Program-made: the position numbers and the translations under genes
NCBI GenBank assembly: GCA_013180625.2
Contig: SNVD02009519.1
Span: 2,384,501-2,448,500, forward strand
DNA: 64,000 nucleotides
From: Boswellia sacra
Taxonomy: Eukaryota; Streptophyta; Magnoliopsida; Sapindales; Burseraceae
Direction: 5' to 3'
Shown here: positions 33,127 through 44,364 of the stretch, piece by piece
Position numbering within the stretch: the stretch's first letter is position 1
How the letters are laid out: each line of letters begins with the position of its first letter
The notes under the pieces: generated by a model
Databases searched by the model: none
The model's input: the letters and a program-made list of their open reading frames with translations, nothing else
What the model was told of the DNA's origin: nothing

Positions 33127-35284
33127 TAGGGCCCGCCCAAGGGTTATGGGGTCTAAGGCAAAATTTACAAATGGGGCCTTTTATAGAGTATTAAAATAAT
33201 TATAATTATAAATTTTTAAATATATTTTATCTTTTTTTCATTTTACTCAACATTTTTTTATTTTTTTAACTAGAAAGAGTGGTGCTACACATTTGATTGT
33301 CATGATCTTCAGTATTATCTTTTTCTTTAATGGATTCTTTTAGTATATGTTAATCTTGCTCAATTATTGAATTTTCATCAACATTATTTTTATTGATTTT
33401 AACAAATTTATGAAGAGCTCCTTTTTAGGATTCAACTAATTTTTCTAATTTTCTTTTTTTTTTCTAAGTTTTTCATATCCCAATTCATATTTTCTAGAAG
33501 CCTTTTCTAAGACTAAATTACTAAGTGACAATAGGTAAATACAAAATTTAAGTACAAACAAATAAAAGTCAATAGTTCGGTTCTCAACAATTAATCAAAA
33601 CAAACAAATACAAAATAAGTACAAACAAATAATAATAATTAAACAAATATGAATAAATTAATAATATGGATTAAAACAAATAAATGAAATATAAGAGCAA
33701 AAAAAATAACACTTAACAATAATTATAATCAAATATGAATAAACTTAATTAAATTTAAAATATCCAACATAAAATGAGAGAGCCTGGAAAGATGCAAATG
33801 AACTAATGATCAAACTTGGATGGTGTGAAAAAATTAAATGAAAATTGATGCAGGCATGAAGTGGAAGAAGATGATACAGAGAATCAGAGGCGGAGAGCCA
33901 AAGTCAAAGAAGAGTTGTGAGAAAACAGAGAAGAGTTGTTATTGTTTAAATATAATATCAAAAAGAGAAGAACTTTGAAAATAATTAATTATAATGTGGG
34001 GGACAAGTTCTTTTAATATTAAATTTATTGTAGCAAAGAATTTAATATTTTAATGGGATTAGACAAGAATGAGCGAGTCATGGAATGTCATGTGAGTTTA
34101 TCATTATTAAAAAAATATACATTATTTTAATAGATTTGTAATGGGCGGGTAATGCGGGAACAAAACAAAAGAACGTATAATATAATATAATATAATTTTT
34201 TTTTAATTCTCGGGACCTTCCTAAATTTGGGGCCAGCAAAAGAAAAAATATATTATATGTAATATAATATAGAGTGTTTCTATTCGGCCCCATCTTAAAA
34301 TTTCTTTGCCCCCATTTTTTCATCTTTTATTAGTTAACTATTTTACCCTCAAATAAAATTTCTAGAAACATAAAACTCTTAAAAATATATATTATCTACA
34401 TATACTTTATAAACCCGTAATTCTCTTATATGTTTTAATCTCTAATTTGTTTTATACACTTTTAAATCTTCAACATCAAAATTTTATTTGAAATATATTT
34501 ACGATTTATTTGACAAATATTATTATTCTGGAGGATATAAAGAAAGAAATTGTGTGATCACATGGGGAATACATGATGAACCAGTAAAATTTAATCAAAG
34601 TTCCATTTTTTTTAGCACAGATTTATAGGCATACAAGCACGTTATTAGCAAGAGACCTAGAGAAATACAACTATGATAACAAGAAATCAAAAGAAAACCA
34701 TAAAAAATTACTGCCAAAAAAATCCCACACAGCCTGTATTCAATATATTTTCATTTGTTTTCCTCAAGTATTTTTCTTCCCCCAAGTGAGCAAATAGCCG
34801 AAAAGAAAGAAGAAAATAACACCCAATAAAACAATAGACCAGAGGACAATCGTACAATGAAAATTAAGTTTCAATATTAGTTCAAGTCTAACATTCATAA
34901 ATTATCTGCTGAAACAAAAGTTGTTAAGTATTCAATTTAAATTGAGTGAAGAAGAAATAATATTGTAAGTTATATATCACATATGAGTAATGCAAGTTAG
35001 ATTAAGATTGAAGAAGAAGAATGGTAATCTAGGAATTAAGTGAGGTTTACTGAAAAAATAATACAAATTAAAATTTTAATAGGGTTAACTAATAAATGGG
35101 GTTTGAAGAGTAAAAAAATGAGGATTGAATAGAACAACTCTATAATATAATATATATATTGTTTTTTTAATCTTTGGAGGCCTTCCTAAATTTGGGGACC
35201 AACAAAAGAATATATGTAATATAATTTAACATATATGCTATTTTTTCATTTTTGGGGGCCTTCCTAAATTTAGGGCCGGCCCTG
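33127..35284. mobile_element. non-autonomous hAT-type element
   Basis: Ends TAGGGCCCGCCC..GGGCCGGCCCTG are inverted repeats of the hAT type. A perfect 8-base target duplication ATTATATA flanks the element (33119-33126, 35285-35292). No transposase frame remains. The right subterminal block (CCTTCCTAAATTTGGGG..CAACAAAAGAATATATG) is present in three tandem-like copies near 34213-34290, 35184-35240 and 35262-35284. These are internal duplications of the end, or nested copies. Confidence 0.85.
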
Positions 35285-35292
35285 ATTATATA

Positions 35293-36320
35293 AACATTTG
35301 GCTGTAGATAATTATAAACAAAACATTACTAATTGTAAATATATAAAAAATTTTCTAAAACTTTAAATATCAATAAATTTATTAAAATGCGGCTCTACAA
35401 TAAACCCCATACAATAATTGTGTTGGCAATAATTGTCTTAGTTCTTCCATACTTTTGTTTTTAATTTAATTTCTTCTAGAACAATCATAAAAAGTTTTTT
35501 TCAACTTATTTATCTTATTTTAGTATCTAGCGCTAGTCGAATTTAATTATATTGGAATAAAGAACAATGAACACATTCACATTCTATTTAAATCTAACAA
35601 TGTAAATAATCTCATTAAATGAAATTGATAGTAAAACCTCTATACAAGAGTACTGGTGGGACTAAGAAATTTTTTTTAAAGATATTATTTATTTATCAAT
35701 AAATGAATATGTATTAATTTAAGAAGAGTTTAATGTTAGCGAAGTTGATAAATTAATAAAATCATCTATTAATGAGAGATTGTTTAATGGATAATAGATA
35801 TGTCTGCTGATGATGATCATGATCCCACATGATTGTTGTGTTTTTTTACTAATTGTTTTCCCAAAAGAGGTCTTCCAAGCAAAAATTCAAGAATGTGATA
35901 CATACTTTTCAAATCTTAAGGATGGATATTTTGTTATAACTGCTTGCTATAACACAAAAAAGAAAACTTTGCAAAAGAATACCATGAAAAAAAAAACAGA
36001 GATTATTAAATAACTATTTGCTACAATAAGAAAAAAATATACAAAATGTGATATATACTTTGCAAAAACTTAAAGGATGAAGTTGAGTTCAATTTATATA
36101 CAAAGAAAAAAAGAAAGTTTATGCGTAAATTTTGAAAAAGAGCTGAATTAAAGGAAATAGAAGTTGTCAATAGGCAGGCTCCTTAATATTATGAAATTTA
36201 TATTTTTTTATTTATGTATTTGATCAATTATTAATTTATATTTTTATTGGGCCCTAAAGGATTTGAAAAAAAAAGTATTATATCATGTATTTAGCAAAAT
36301 TATTATTTTAGTTCATAAGC
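35293..36320. other. intergenic, AT-rich
   Basis: Nothing recognised. The small frame at 35810-36013 shows no similarity to a known protein. Confidence 0.45.
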
Positions 36321-36396
36321 TTGAGTCATAGGGGTAGATCTAGGATTTTTTTCCAAATTGGCTGAGTTTAATTAGAAGGGCTTTGAATGTTTGATA

Positions 36397-36406
36397 CATA
36401 TATACG

Positions 36407-36438
<32 letters not shown>

Positions 36439-36464
36439 CACACACACATACATACATACACACA

Positions 36465-36513
<49 letters not shown>

Positions 36514-36550
36514 GTATGTATGTATGTATCATGTATGTATGTATGTATGG
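36397..36550. repeat. compound microsatellite (ATAC)n(AC)n(AT)n(GTAT)n
   Basis: (CATA)n, then (AC)n of about 20 units, (AT)n and (TGTA)n. The arrangement makes the locus partly self-complementary. Frames through it are artefacts. Confidence 0.95.
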
Positions 36551-36684
36551 GGGCTCATATTGAACCTTACTCTTCAAAATGCATATTTGATTCGAGACAT
36601 AGACAAATGCAAAATTAAAATGACAATAATATTAGAAAACATAATGCAAGAATAATAATAATAATAAACTACTATAAATAATTT

Positions 36685-36888
36685 TAAAGTATAATATTCT
36701 TATAAATTATTTATGCAAACTTATATACTCACACAAACTGATTTGTTATAATTTGATTGGATGATTGAATTTCAAATTTTAATTACTTTAGTTAATGTAT
36801 ATAATATAATAATCATTTAATAATGTTACATAGGATTGTATAAGTGAGTTTGTATAAATAGTTTGTAAGAGTGACATCACTCACAATT
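36685..36888. mobile_element. diverged MITE, same family as 46737-46937
   Basis: Left TATAATATTCTTATAAATTATTTATGCAAACT and inverted right TGATGTCACTCTTACAAACTATTTATACAAACT share the family end (ACTCTTACAAACT..TATACAAACT). Confidence 0.5.
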
Positions 36889-37671
36889 TTATCATAATAA
36901 TACATCATTACATGAAACGTTATTATTTGAAGCTTTTTAAAAATATATTAAAATGTCTTTAAAGTATCTAATATTATACAAATACTATTTAATCACAATT
37001 AATTTATCATAGCCCATAAGATAATATATTAAAACTAATTCTTAAAATTAAAATCAAATCTATATTGGAATAGCTTCACTAGAGTTAAATACTTTATTTT
37101 CAAATTATACCCTCTAACATCTTACAATACACAATGTTCAACATCACAATCAAATTATCAAAATTCATGAATAAGATATTGAAATTAGTTTTTAAAACAC
37201 ACTAATCGAATCTACATAACAAAACCCTAACTTAAATCAAATACAATATGAAAAAAAATCTTCTAGTGTATATCTTATGTAATAAACTATAGAACAATTA
37301 CTTTATCAATACATTAAACAAAATTAAGTTTCAAAAGTGACAAATTAAATCTCTATAATAAAATCCAAATTTTTTTCCTTTTAAGAGCTAAAGTGATCGA
37401 TTAGAGGAGAAAAACGGGAAAAAGCGTCAAAAGTTGACTTGATTGAGTCTTGGAGAGTTTGCATGGCTCATGGATAAGAGTTAAAACTTTAAAAACATGA
37501 TTAAAACAATACTTTTAAAGAATTATATATTATTAAATTTATTATTTACTTTGGGGGTATTTTTTCAGTACTAAAACTTTATGGGTTTCTAGTAATATAT
37601 TATATATATATATTTTTGGGCAAAAGCCCAGCCTGGGGTAGCCCTCCTTTGCGTTTGCCCTTGCTAAGTCA

Positions 37672-38407
37672 GAACAGAAAATTTTATTATTTAATTAAGC
37701 GAGGTTATTAATTTATCGAACAGTCTTTTATTGAAATTTACTCTATAAGATATTTTCTTAACAACATCCATGCTTGTTAATTTCAAAGTAATGATTTATT
37801 CCAACAGGATTCTCTTCCCTATGTGTCTAGTTTTGAAATTTAGGATTCTAGTAGACTAGATTTTTGGAATTTCGAGAGGAGCATTAAGAAAAAAAATATT
37901 AAAGTTTCAAAATTTAAAAAAAACTATAGTACTGAGGATTATTGGATTCTTAAAAAAAGGAAAAAAGAAGAAGAAGAGAAATAATGTTGAAGATGCACAT
38001 ATAATAATTAATCATCTCAGAGCCAGAATATACAGAAACACATGAAAATATTCAAAGTACAAATTAAGGGTGATTCATCATCAAAAGCAAGAGAATCACT
38101 CTTTGCGCTAGCAGTTCATGAAATTAAACCAATTTAGATAAAAAAAAAAGATACAGTGAGAGATTTCAATTAATGAAAGAAAAGAAAAGAAAATTCTAAT
38201 TTTCTATAAATTGATCGCCAAGTTAAACAAAAAGTATACAGAGGAAGCCTATTTATAACTTATAGGGGTTGAGTAACATATAATATTAGACTTACAAAAA
38301 GACAAAATGAAACAAGTAAAAAAAAAACAAAAATAAAAGATAAGAAAAAGTCTGGTCAATGCAAGCCAGAGGGCGCCATAATTATGAGCCAGGAATCTCC
38401 AACGTAT
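37672..38407. other. 3' flank of BAHD gene
   Basis: AT-rich with no gene recognised. Confidence 0.5.
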
Positions 38408-39724
38408 TCAACATTGCCTATTCATTGTCTGCAAAACGCTTGGATTAAAAGAAGCAAATGCAAGAAGCTCTGGATCACGTTCAAACAAGCTCATATCTTC
38501 TTCGCTCAAAGTCACCAAAGCTTCCATTCCCTCACCATCTTTGGTTCCCAACAACATAATTACGTTCTTGTACATATAATTGGGCATGGTCACCCATATT
38601 GGCTGGCCCCATCCAAAGTCAGCTTTGTATATTGGAAATCTACCAAGGCTCGAATAGTAATACAAATCAATGTCATCTCTTCCCTCTAGCTGCTTACTTC
38701 CTACCCCTTCGACCAAGTCGAGAGTCTTGTTCTCTAAAATAGTTTGTATACCGTTTTTACGAAATTCTTCCTTTCCAATCCTTAATTGACAAACCAAGTG
38801 TTGCAATTCCATGTCCCTTGCCGTCGTTTGTGCAGAGAAATACCCAACAATGTTCCCAACAGTGTGGTCTGGCAAGGCTGGCACAACCGTCCCACGTAAG
38901 TTCATGGCGTGCATAATCAAAGAAGGTCTTGGATATCCCCGGAGTGATCTTGCCACATTCGTTGCACATCTCCAAATAAGTGCTGTCACGGCTTCGACTC
39001 CTGTTGGTTTGGGCACGTTTGCGCTGGTAACTTTTGCCCTAAGTGCAGCAATATTTGAAGAATTAAATACAAACCTCTTTGTAACGAATCCGGTTTCACT
39101 CATCTCCATGTAGGGCTCCAAGGAATCTTCAGGAGGGAAAACGGATGCCGTGACATACTCGGGTTGCACGGTCTGTCTAGACTCAACAGCCGCGGCTGTC
39201 CAACTAAGGATGAATGTGCTTATGCTACTTCCATCCGCGACCAGGTGAGAGAAGCAATTTCCAATTGCCATTCCCCCGCATTTGAAAAAGGTGGCTTGAA
39301 CAAGTAACAAAGGGCCTGTGCTTGCTTTCGGGGATTCTATTTCAATTGGAAGGAATTGGCGTACTAACTTTTGATCGGGTTTTTGAAGAATATCAGATAA
39401 CGGGTAGTTGGCTCGAGCCTCAACGAATTCGACTCCGTTGTCATTACAATCCACCGAGGCATTGTTTTTTATTGTCCCCGCAAATGGGTAGAACTTGGTG
39501 AGAGTTTCTGATAATGATTTCTTTAGGCGATGGGATATTAACGCAGCCGTGGCAGGATGATTTGATTCCCTATTTGACGTGTAGAAAAAAAGGATTGGTG
39601 CATATTCCACAGGAGTGATCTGATCCAAAAGTGAAAGTTTGAAATTTCTGAGGTGATCGGGAGTTGGAGAAGATGGTTTGATGGTTTCTCTGGCTATTAT
39701 CTCTACCTCTGGTGACCTACCCAT
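38408..39724 (-). CDS. BAHD acyltransferase, vinorine synthase-like
   Basis: 438 residues in one exon, the usual BAHD length. The enzyme transfers an acyl group from an acyl-CoA to an alcohol or amine in the cytosol. Both family signatures are intact: HXXXD as SHLVADG (catalytic His160, Asp164) and the structural DFGWG (369-373). The wording VEIIARETIKPSSPTP, TLTKFYPFAG and GVEAVTALIWRCA is typical of the vinorine synthase / alcohol acyltransferase clade (clade III). Members act on alkaloids, terpene alcohols and phenolics, so the substrate is open. The start has 65 bases between ATG and a TATA-like CTATATTA on the minus strand (near 39787-39794). No internal defects were seen. Confidence 0.94.
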   Translation of the reverse strand: MGRSPEVEIIARETIKPSSPTPDHLRNFKLSLLDQITPVEYAPILFFYTSNRESNHPATAALISHRLKKSLSETLTKFYPFAGTIKNNASVDCNDNGVEFVEARANYPLSDILQKPDQKLVRQFLPIEIESPKASTGPLLLVQATFFKCGGMAIGNCFSHLVADGSSISTFILSWTAAAVESRQTVQPEYVTASVFPPEDSLEPYMEMSETGFVTKRFVFNSSNIAALRAKVTSANVPKPTGVEAVTALIWRCATNVARSLRGYPRPSLIMHAMNLRGTVVPALPDHTVGNIVGYFSAQTTARDMELQHLVCQLRIGKEEFRKNGIQTILENKTLDLVEGVGSKQLEGRDDIDLYYYSSLGRFPIYKADFGWGQPIWVTMPNYMYKNVIMLLGTKDGEGMEALVTLSEEDMSLFERDPELLAFASFNPSVLQTMNRQC

Positions 39725-40611
39725 CTTATTCCTGAAATTTTTTCCAGAATGGTGTAGGCGGCTTTTCTTCGAAGCAAAAACTGGCTAATATAGAGTATAT
39801 TATTATTCCAGGTCAGATGTATTCAGACCATTAGTATATGGAAAACTCAGATACAAGTACGGGATCTTAACTTGGATTGAAATCGTCAAAGTAAAAATAG
39901 CCAGAAATTTGTTGGTTCTCTATGCATATATAGTCACTATTATGTGGTGAAAATTTGTTTACTCTCATATACTCATTTTTATCTAAATTAATATCAGTAA
40001 AAAATTTGATTGTATTTGGAGCGCACAAAAAAAAAAAAAAGGAGAATCCTGTCTGAACAATAAGAACCATAGTCTAGAAAAATCTTGTCATCGGTGGAAT
40101 TCATTTTTCCTCTATTTACAGTTGAGTGGTTCCATTACGTATGTTTTCTCAACGCATATGCATGCATTTAAGAAAAATGATATATATAATCAATATTAAT
40201 TTAAGTAAGCTAATGAGCTTACAAAAGAAATTAACCACTAAACTATATTCTTCAAGAATCAGAGGACCTTACCATTATTTGTTATTATCAATGCATATTG
40301 ATTAGTGTTTAATTATTCGTTATATTTTTGTTAATTTAAAGAAGAGATAGATATTTCAACTTAGATTTTTTTACTTAAAATTGTAATTTAAATTTTTAAT
40401 CATTAATTTTTGTTGATCCAATAGTGTTAAAACTTGAGAGTTGGCTCATTTTAACTTTTGATCTTCACCATTAAATCTAATGAAATGAATGGTTGAAATG
40501 TTAAGTTTAAATTTAAGTAAAAATTTAATTTTAAAGTATCTTATTCCTTTAAAGAAGAATTATTTTTCTCTATACAACTAATTTTATCTTTACTTTTAAA
40601 GATTTTATTTT
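39725..40611. other. promoter region of BAHD gene and intergenic
   Basis: A TATA-like element lies at about 39787-39794 (minus strand). The rest is AT-rich with no gene. Confidence 0.45.
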
Positions 40612-40616
40612 GACAT

Positions 40617-41229
40617 TGTTATGGCCATAACAAAATTGGGCCCCCAATTATTTCTAATACAGTAAGCCCATTACTGTATCCCATTATCTGGGCCCATTAC
40701 AGTAAGCCCATTACTGTATCCCATTATATGGGCCCATTACAGTAAGCCCATTACTGAAGCCCATCATCTGGGCATAGTTATTTCCAATTCAGTAAACCCA
40801 TTACTGAAGCCCATCATCTGGGCCTAGTTATTTCTAATACAGTAAGCCCATTACTGAAGCCCATCGTCTGGACCTAGTTATTTCTAATTCAGTAAGCCCA
40901 TTACTGAAGCCCATCATCTGGGCCTACTATCTAGGTCCCACAATGACCCATCTCGACCCCTATATAAACCCTCCGAATTATTACTCAAGGTATGCACACT
41001 TTTCTGAACTTATTCTCTCTCTAGATTTCCTTCACTTTTAAGAGCTTCTCTCTCTAGGAAATTCTCCCAGAAAATTTCGGAGTGCCGGAAACTGACTTGA
41101 GCGTCGGAGGGTCTTCGTCGGCACCACCGCCGGCACCTCTGACTGTTTTTCTTTGCTCGCAGGACTGGACCCGACGTACGACCCGAGCTCCGACCCACTT
41201 CCCGGCCGTCCAGAAACCGTGCATCAACA
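40617..41229. mobile_element. solo LTR (gypsy-type) with tandem GGCCCA repeats
   Basis: The 613-base unit begins TGTTATGGCCATAACA and ends ..GCATCAACA. It is flanked by the perfect 5-base duplication GACAT (40612-40616, 41230-41234), with no internal retrotransposon sequence. The stretch CTTGAGCGTCGGAGGGTC..CACCGCCGGCACC is typical of the R-U5 part of plant gypsy LTRs, and CCTATATAAACCC (about 40961) looks like its TATA box, so the LTR reads on the + strand. It formed by LTR-LTR recombination. Frames at 41010-41306 are LTR sequence, not genes. Confidence 0.9.
40640..40930. repeat. 40-50 base tandem repeats in the solo LTR
   Basis: Six imperfect units of the form GGGCC..CAGTAAGCCCATTACTG, then AAGCCCATCATCT, each carrying GGGCCCA/GGGCCTA words. 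GGCCCA is the plant site II type core bound by TCP factors (family knowledge). A promoter role within the LTR is inference. Confidence 0.85.
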
Positions 41230-41239
41230 GACATCATAA

Positions 41240-41885
41240 TCTTTTACCGTCTTACTTTTTCAATATATTATATTATATTATTATTTCTCTTGGGCTATTT
41301 ATCTAAAAATATTCTTTTTTTCTTTCATTATCTAACAATTTTTAATATAAGTTTACCAAGTGGATGGTGTGATGATGACTGGGTGATGTGTTAGCTTTAA
41401 TTTCATACCGCGTAATTGCATGATTTTGAAAAAAGTTTTAGGATGTATGTCACTTCTCTGAATGATATAATAATTAATCATCCATTCAATAAGATTGTGT
41501 TATTTTAGATTGTATAAGATTGGATGTATAAATTGGTTATCTATGAAAAACTATTTTTTTTAAAAAAAATAATCACTTTTATCTTCTTCCTTTATTTTCA
41601 CGAGTTCCAAACTAGAGTTAATTCTTGATAAATAATTGTTTAAAACAAGCTCTTGTTGCTGAAATTATTCCCTACACAAGTTTCTTTAAACTTTAATATG
41701 CTACTTACTGTTTTTCAATAATCAAGCCCATAATCAAAGGAAACAAATGAATTGATCCTCGGTATTTGCTGATTTGATATTTCCTTGACTTTTAAGGATT
41801 TATTGACATGTATCATTGTCCTTACTTTACTCCTTAAAATGATTACATTTTAGACTTTTATTAGTTCCCTATGTAATCAAGGATT
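41240..41885. other. intergenic, AT-rich
   Basis: Nothing recognised. Confidence 0.45.
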
Positions 41886-42078
41886 TTTTTTATTTGACCC
41901 TTTTTGGGTCTCTTATCTAAATATAACCCCCTTTTAAAATTTAATTATTTATGACCTACGGATAAAAAGACTTCAATGCCCTTATTAAACTTCAAGTATA
42001 GGAAACATTTGTTGTTATAACAAAAACCTTATCTTCACCTCTCTCTCTCTCTTTTCCTCTTTCTGCAAAATCGCTAAG

Positions 42079-43395
42079 ATGCACTCGTTACCATCGTAAG
42101 CAATTCAGCCTCTCTTTGACGCAATCCCTCGCTCACTCTTCCTTCCATTTGCGCTGCCTCTCTTCTCTCTCACTCCCTATTTTTCACAAATTCCAAACCC
42201 ACCCCACATTTTACACAGTTGATCCTGTGTTTGATCAGAAATTGCACTTCCATCACTACCAAGTCATCTCCAGAGTTTCGCCAAGCCATCTTGCTCACTC
42301 TTTACGAACCTTGGAGTTAACATTGACGCAAATATATTTTTTGATGGTATGTTGGCAGTAAAATTCAATTGTTTTGCGCTAAAGGCTGGAAAGTTTTGAG
42401 CTTTCTTCGGTTTTGTGCTACATCTTAATTCAATCTTTAAGTGTTTGTGGTTTTTTTTTTTCAATTTACTTTCTGTGAATTAATATATATATATTGTTTT
42501 GAGGGTATTTGTGTTCTTGATGATAGAACTCAGTTGGGTTTTGGATTTTTTTTTTTTTTGTAGTTTCATTGGGGAAAAATGGTCTTAATTGGTGGTTGTA
42601 GCATTGAAGTTCAATGCCTTTTTTTATCCTAGTTTATTTGGGGTGTTGGTGGTAGGAGGAGGAGAGTTTTTTTTTTTAAAGGATTTTAAATGTTCTAATG
42701 TTCAGTTACTTGGCGTTGTCGTAATGGAGTGGTGTTCTATTATTAAATTTGAATTGGGATTCTGGTTTTATGGAAAAGTTTTGAGAGAGAGATTACTGTC
42801 TTATAAAAATATTGAATTTTGTTTTTATTATTTATAGATAGAATATCCTCATATTGTTAGCTTATAATATTAGAAATGATACATTTGGTGTCTTAGTATA
42901 GAACTTGGCTAGATAGGAACTTTTTTTTTGTTTTATGTAGTTAAGCCTTAATTTTCCTCTCTTGATTCTTTTAGAGTGAGTTCATAGCTAAATGTTATAT
43001 GAGGAGGGCTTATATATCTGGATTTACTGGTAGTGCTGGCACTGCTATTGTCGCAAAGGATAAAGCAGCTTTTTGGACAGATGGTAGTTATTTTCTTCAG
43101 GTTTGGAAAGAAAATATTTTAGAATCTTCTTGCTTCGGTAGACTGTGGCTTATGCATAGCACTGTATTATGTTGGATCATTTTCTTGAGAAGAGAAGGAC
43201 TTTGTTTTCTGAGCTTTAATCACCTAGTTTTCAGAATGTATTCCTACTAGTACTCTGTTATAATTAGGCTGGGAAGCAGTTAAGCTCGAGCTGGATAGTC
43301 ATGCGAAGTGGTAATCTTGGAGTCCCTACGACAAGTAAATGGCTCCATGATGTTTTGGCTCTTGGAGGCAGAGTTGGTATTGATCCCATGAGTAG
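42079..43395 (+). pseudogene. APP2: aminopeptidase P2-like gene fragment (first three exons)
   Basis: Exon 1 at 42079-42346 starts MHSLPS and has a stop at codon 7 (likely CAA to TAA). It continues as a Ser/Leu-rich, chloroplast transit-peptide-like region and ends at GVNIDA. Exon 2 at 42975-43100 is clear: [40 protein letters not shown]. Exon 3 from 43268 reads AGKQLSSSWIVMRSGNLGVP..DVLALGGRVGIDP. Introns keep AG/GT borders, so this is not a retrocopy. These are the N-terminal creatinase-like parts of plant Xaa-Pro aminopeptidase P. The metal-binding catalytic domain is absent. It cannot make an active enzyme. Confidence 0.8.
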
Positions 43396-43418
43396 TCTTT
43401 TGCATCATAATGAGTGGG

Positions 43419-43682
43419 GAGGACTATAGTAATGCATTTGAAAAGCTTTTAAGAATGGATTTGCCTGCAAAACAAGTGAGTATCTCTTGATTTCTTTCTT
43501 CATTTTTTTTAGTCTCTCTTTAATTATTTTGCTTATTCTTGAAGTTTTTGTCTTTGCATGTGTCAACAGGATCGAGAGATTATACGGGTTCTTGTCGAGT
43601 GTTGTTTACAAGATAAAGTTTTTAATAAATATTACACTATACTGGCATCCAAATTGTGTGAGCACGACCAAAACCATAAATT
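43419..43682 (+). pseudogene. NOM1-like (nucleolar MIF4G/MA3 protein) gene fragment
   Basis: Two exon pieces around a phase-0 intron with GT..AG borders (43476-43569). The left piece reads EDYSNAFEKLLRMDLPAKQ and the right DREIIRVLVECCLQDKVFNK, YYTILASKLCEHDQNHKF. This matches the start of the MA3 domain in nucleolar MIF4G-domain protein 1 (NOM1/Sgd1), a ribosome-biogenesis factor, from memory of the family. It is fused directly to the aminopeptidase fragment upstream. It is truncated on both sides and non-functional as such. Confidence 0.65.
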
Positions 43683-43728
43683 TTGTTGGCTTATATTATT
43701 ATGATCTTTCATTGGAGAGGAAAATATG

Positions 43729-43979
43729 ATGTTGAAAGAACAAATTCAGATATTGATATGGAAGAATTCCATCTTTAAACGTGTAGTGGGTACTCAGCAT
43801 GAGCGTCAAAAGGGGTTTGAGGGTAGAAATCAAGAGTTGCAACATTGAAACGGTTGTTCTCTCAGTATCAGGAACAGTTGAGAACCCTCGAGGTGAACAA
43901 CTGTGCATTGCAAATGCACTTGAGGCAGGTTTAGCAAGGCAGCTCCATACCTAAACATTTTCATCCCGATGTCTTCTGA
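43729..43979 (+). pseudogene. C-terminal fragment of a plant coiled-coil protein
   Basis: Reads MLKEQIQILIWKNSIFKRVV, GTQHERQKGFEGRNQELQH. After a one-base frameshift (near 43848) it continues SQYQEQLRTLEVNNCALQMH, then LRQ, an in-frame stop, and SSIPKHFHPDVF followed by a terminal stop. The heptad-rich text and the short HPDVF end resemble the C-terminus of a conserved plant CUE/coiled-coil protein family. The family name is uncertain. The following 200 bases may be its 3' UTR. Same strand as the two fragments upstream. Confidence 0.55.
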
Positions 43980-44364
43980 TGAATAGTAGACAAAACAAAT
44001 AAACTGGATAGAGAGATGGAAGCTTAGCCTATCTTAATTGATTTGCGACACATAAACTACAATGTCAAAAGGATTTCACATTGTGTTGGCCAAAGGTCTA
44101 GTTATTGCTTATGGAATTGTTTTTTTTTCATGTGTTTCAATTGGATGGCTATCTGAGAATTGTGATTGTATTCTTCCGTTAACGAGGCAAGAAAATTGGT
44201 TTAATGTGATATAGTCATGAGTCATTAGTTATTCACCTTCTACTCTAGACAATATTTCGTGACAAATTGTGTACGACTAACTGTGTATGACTTTTGAAAC
44301 CAGGGTAAAATGTATTGTTTCAGATGTTGATGGTGCAAACTTTGTTTATTCCTAAAATTTTCAC

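Larger units (their letters stand above)
36329..37663. mobile_element. possible hAT-type element containing a microsatellite and a MITE
   Basis: The left end TAGGGGTAGATCTAGG and the inverted right end CAAGGGCAAACGCAAAGG are weakly similar. The flanks TTGAGTCA (36321-36328) and CTAAGTCA (37664-37671) could be an 8-base target duplication with two differences. It contains the repeats listed separately at 36397-36550 and 36685-36888. Confidence 0.5.

Noticed and set aside
36368..36618. Val/Cys and His/Thr repeat peptides
   Set aside because: Translation of a compound microsatellite.
38384..39113. Forward frames overlapping the BAHD gene
   Set aside because: Antisense shadows of a clear minus-strand enzyme with intact motifs.
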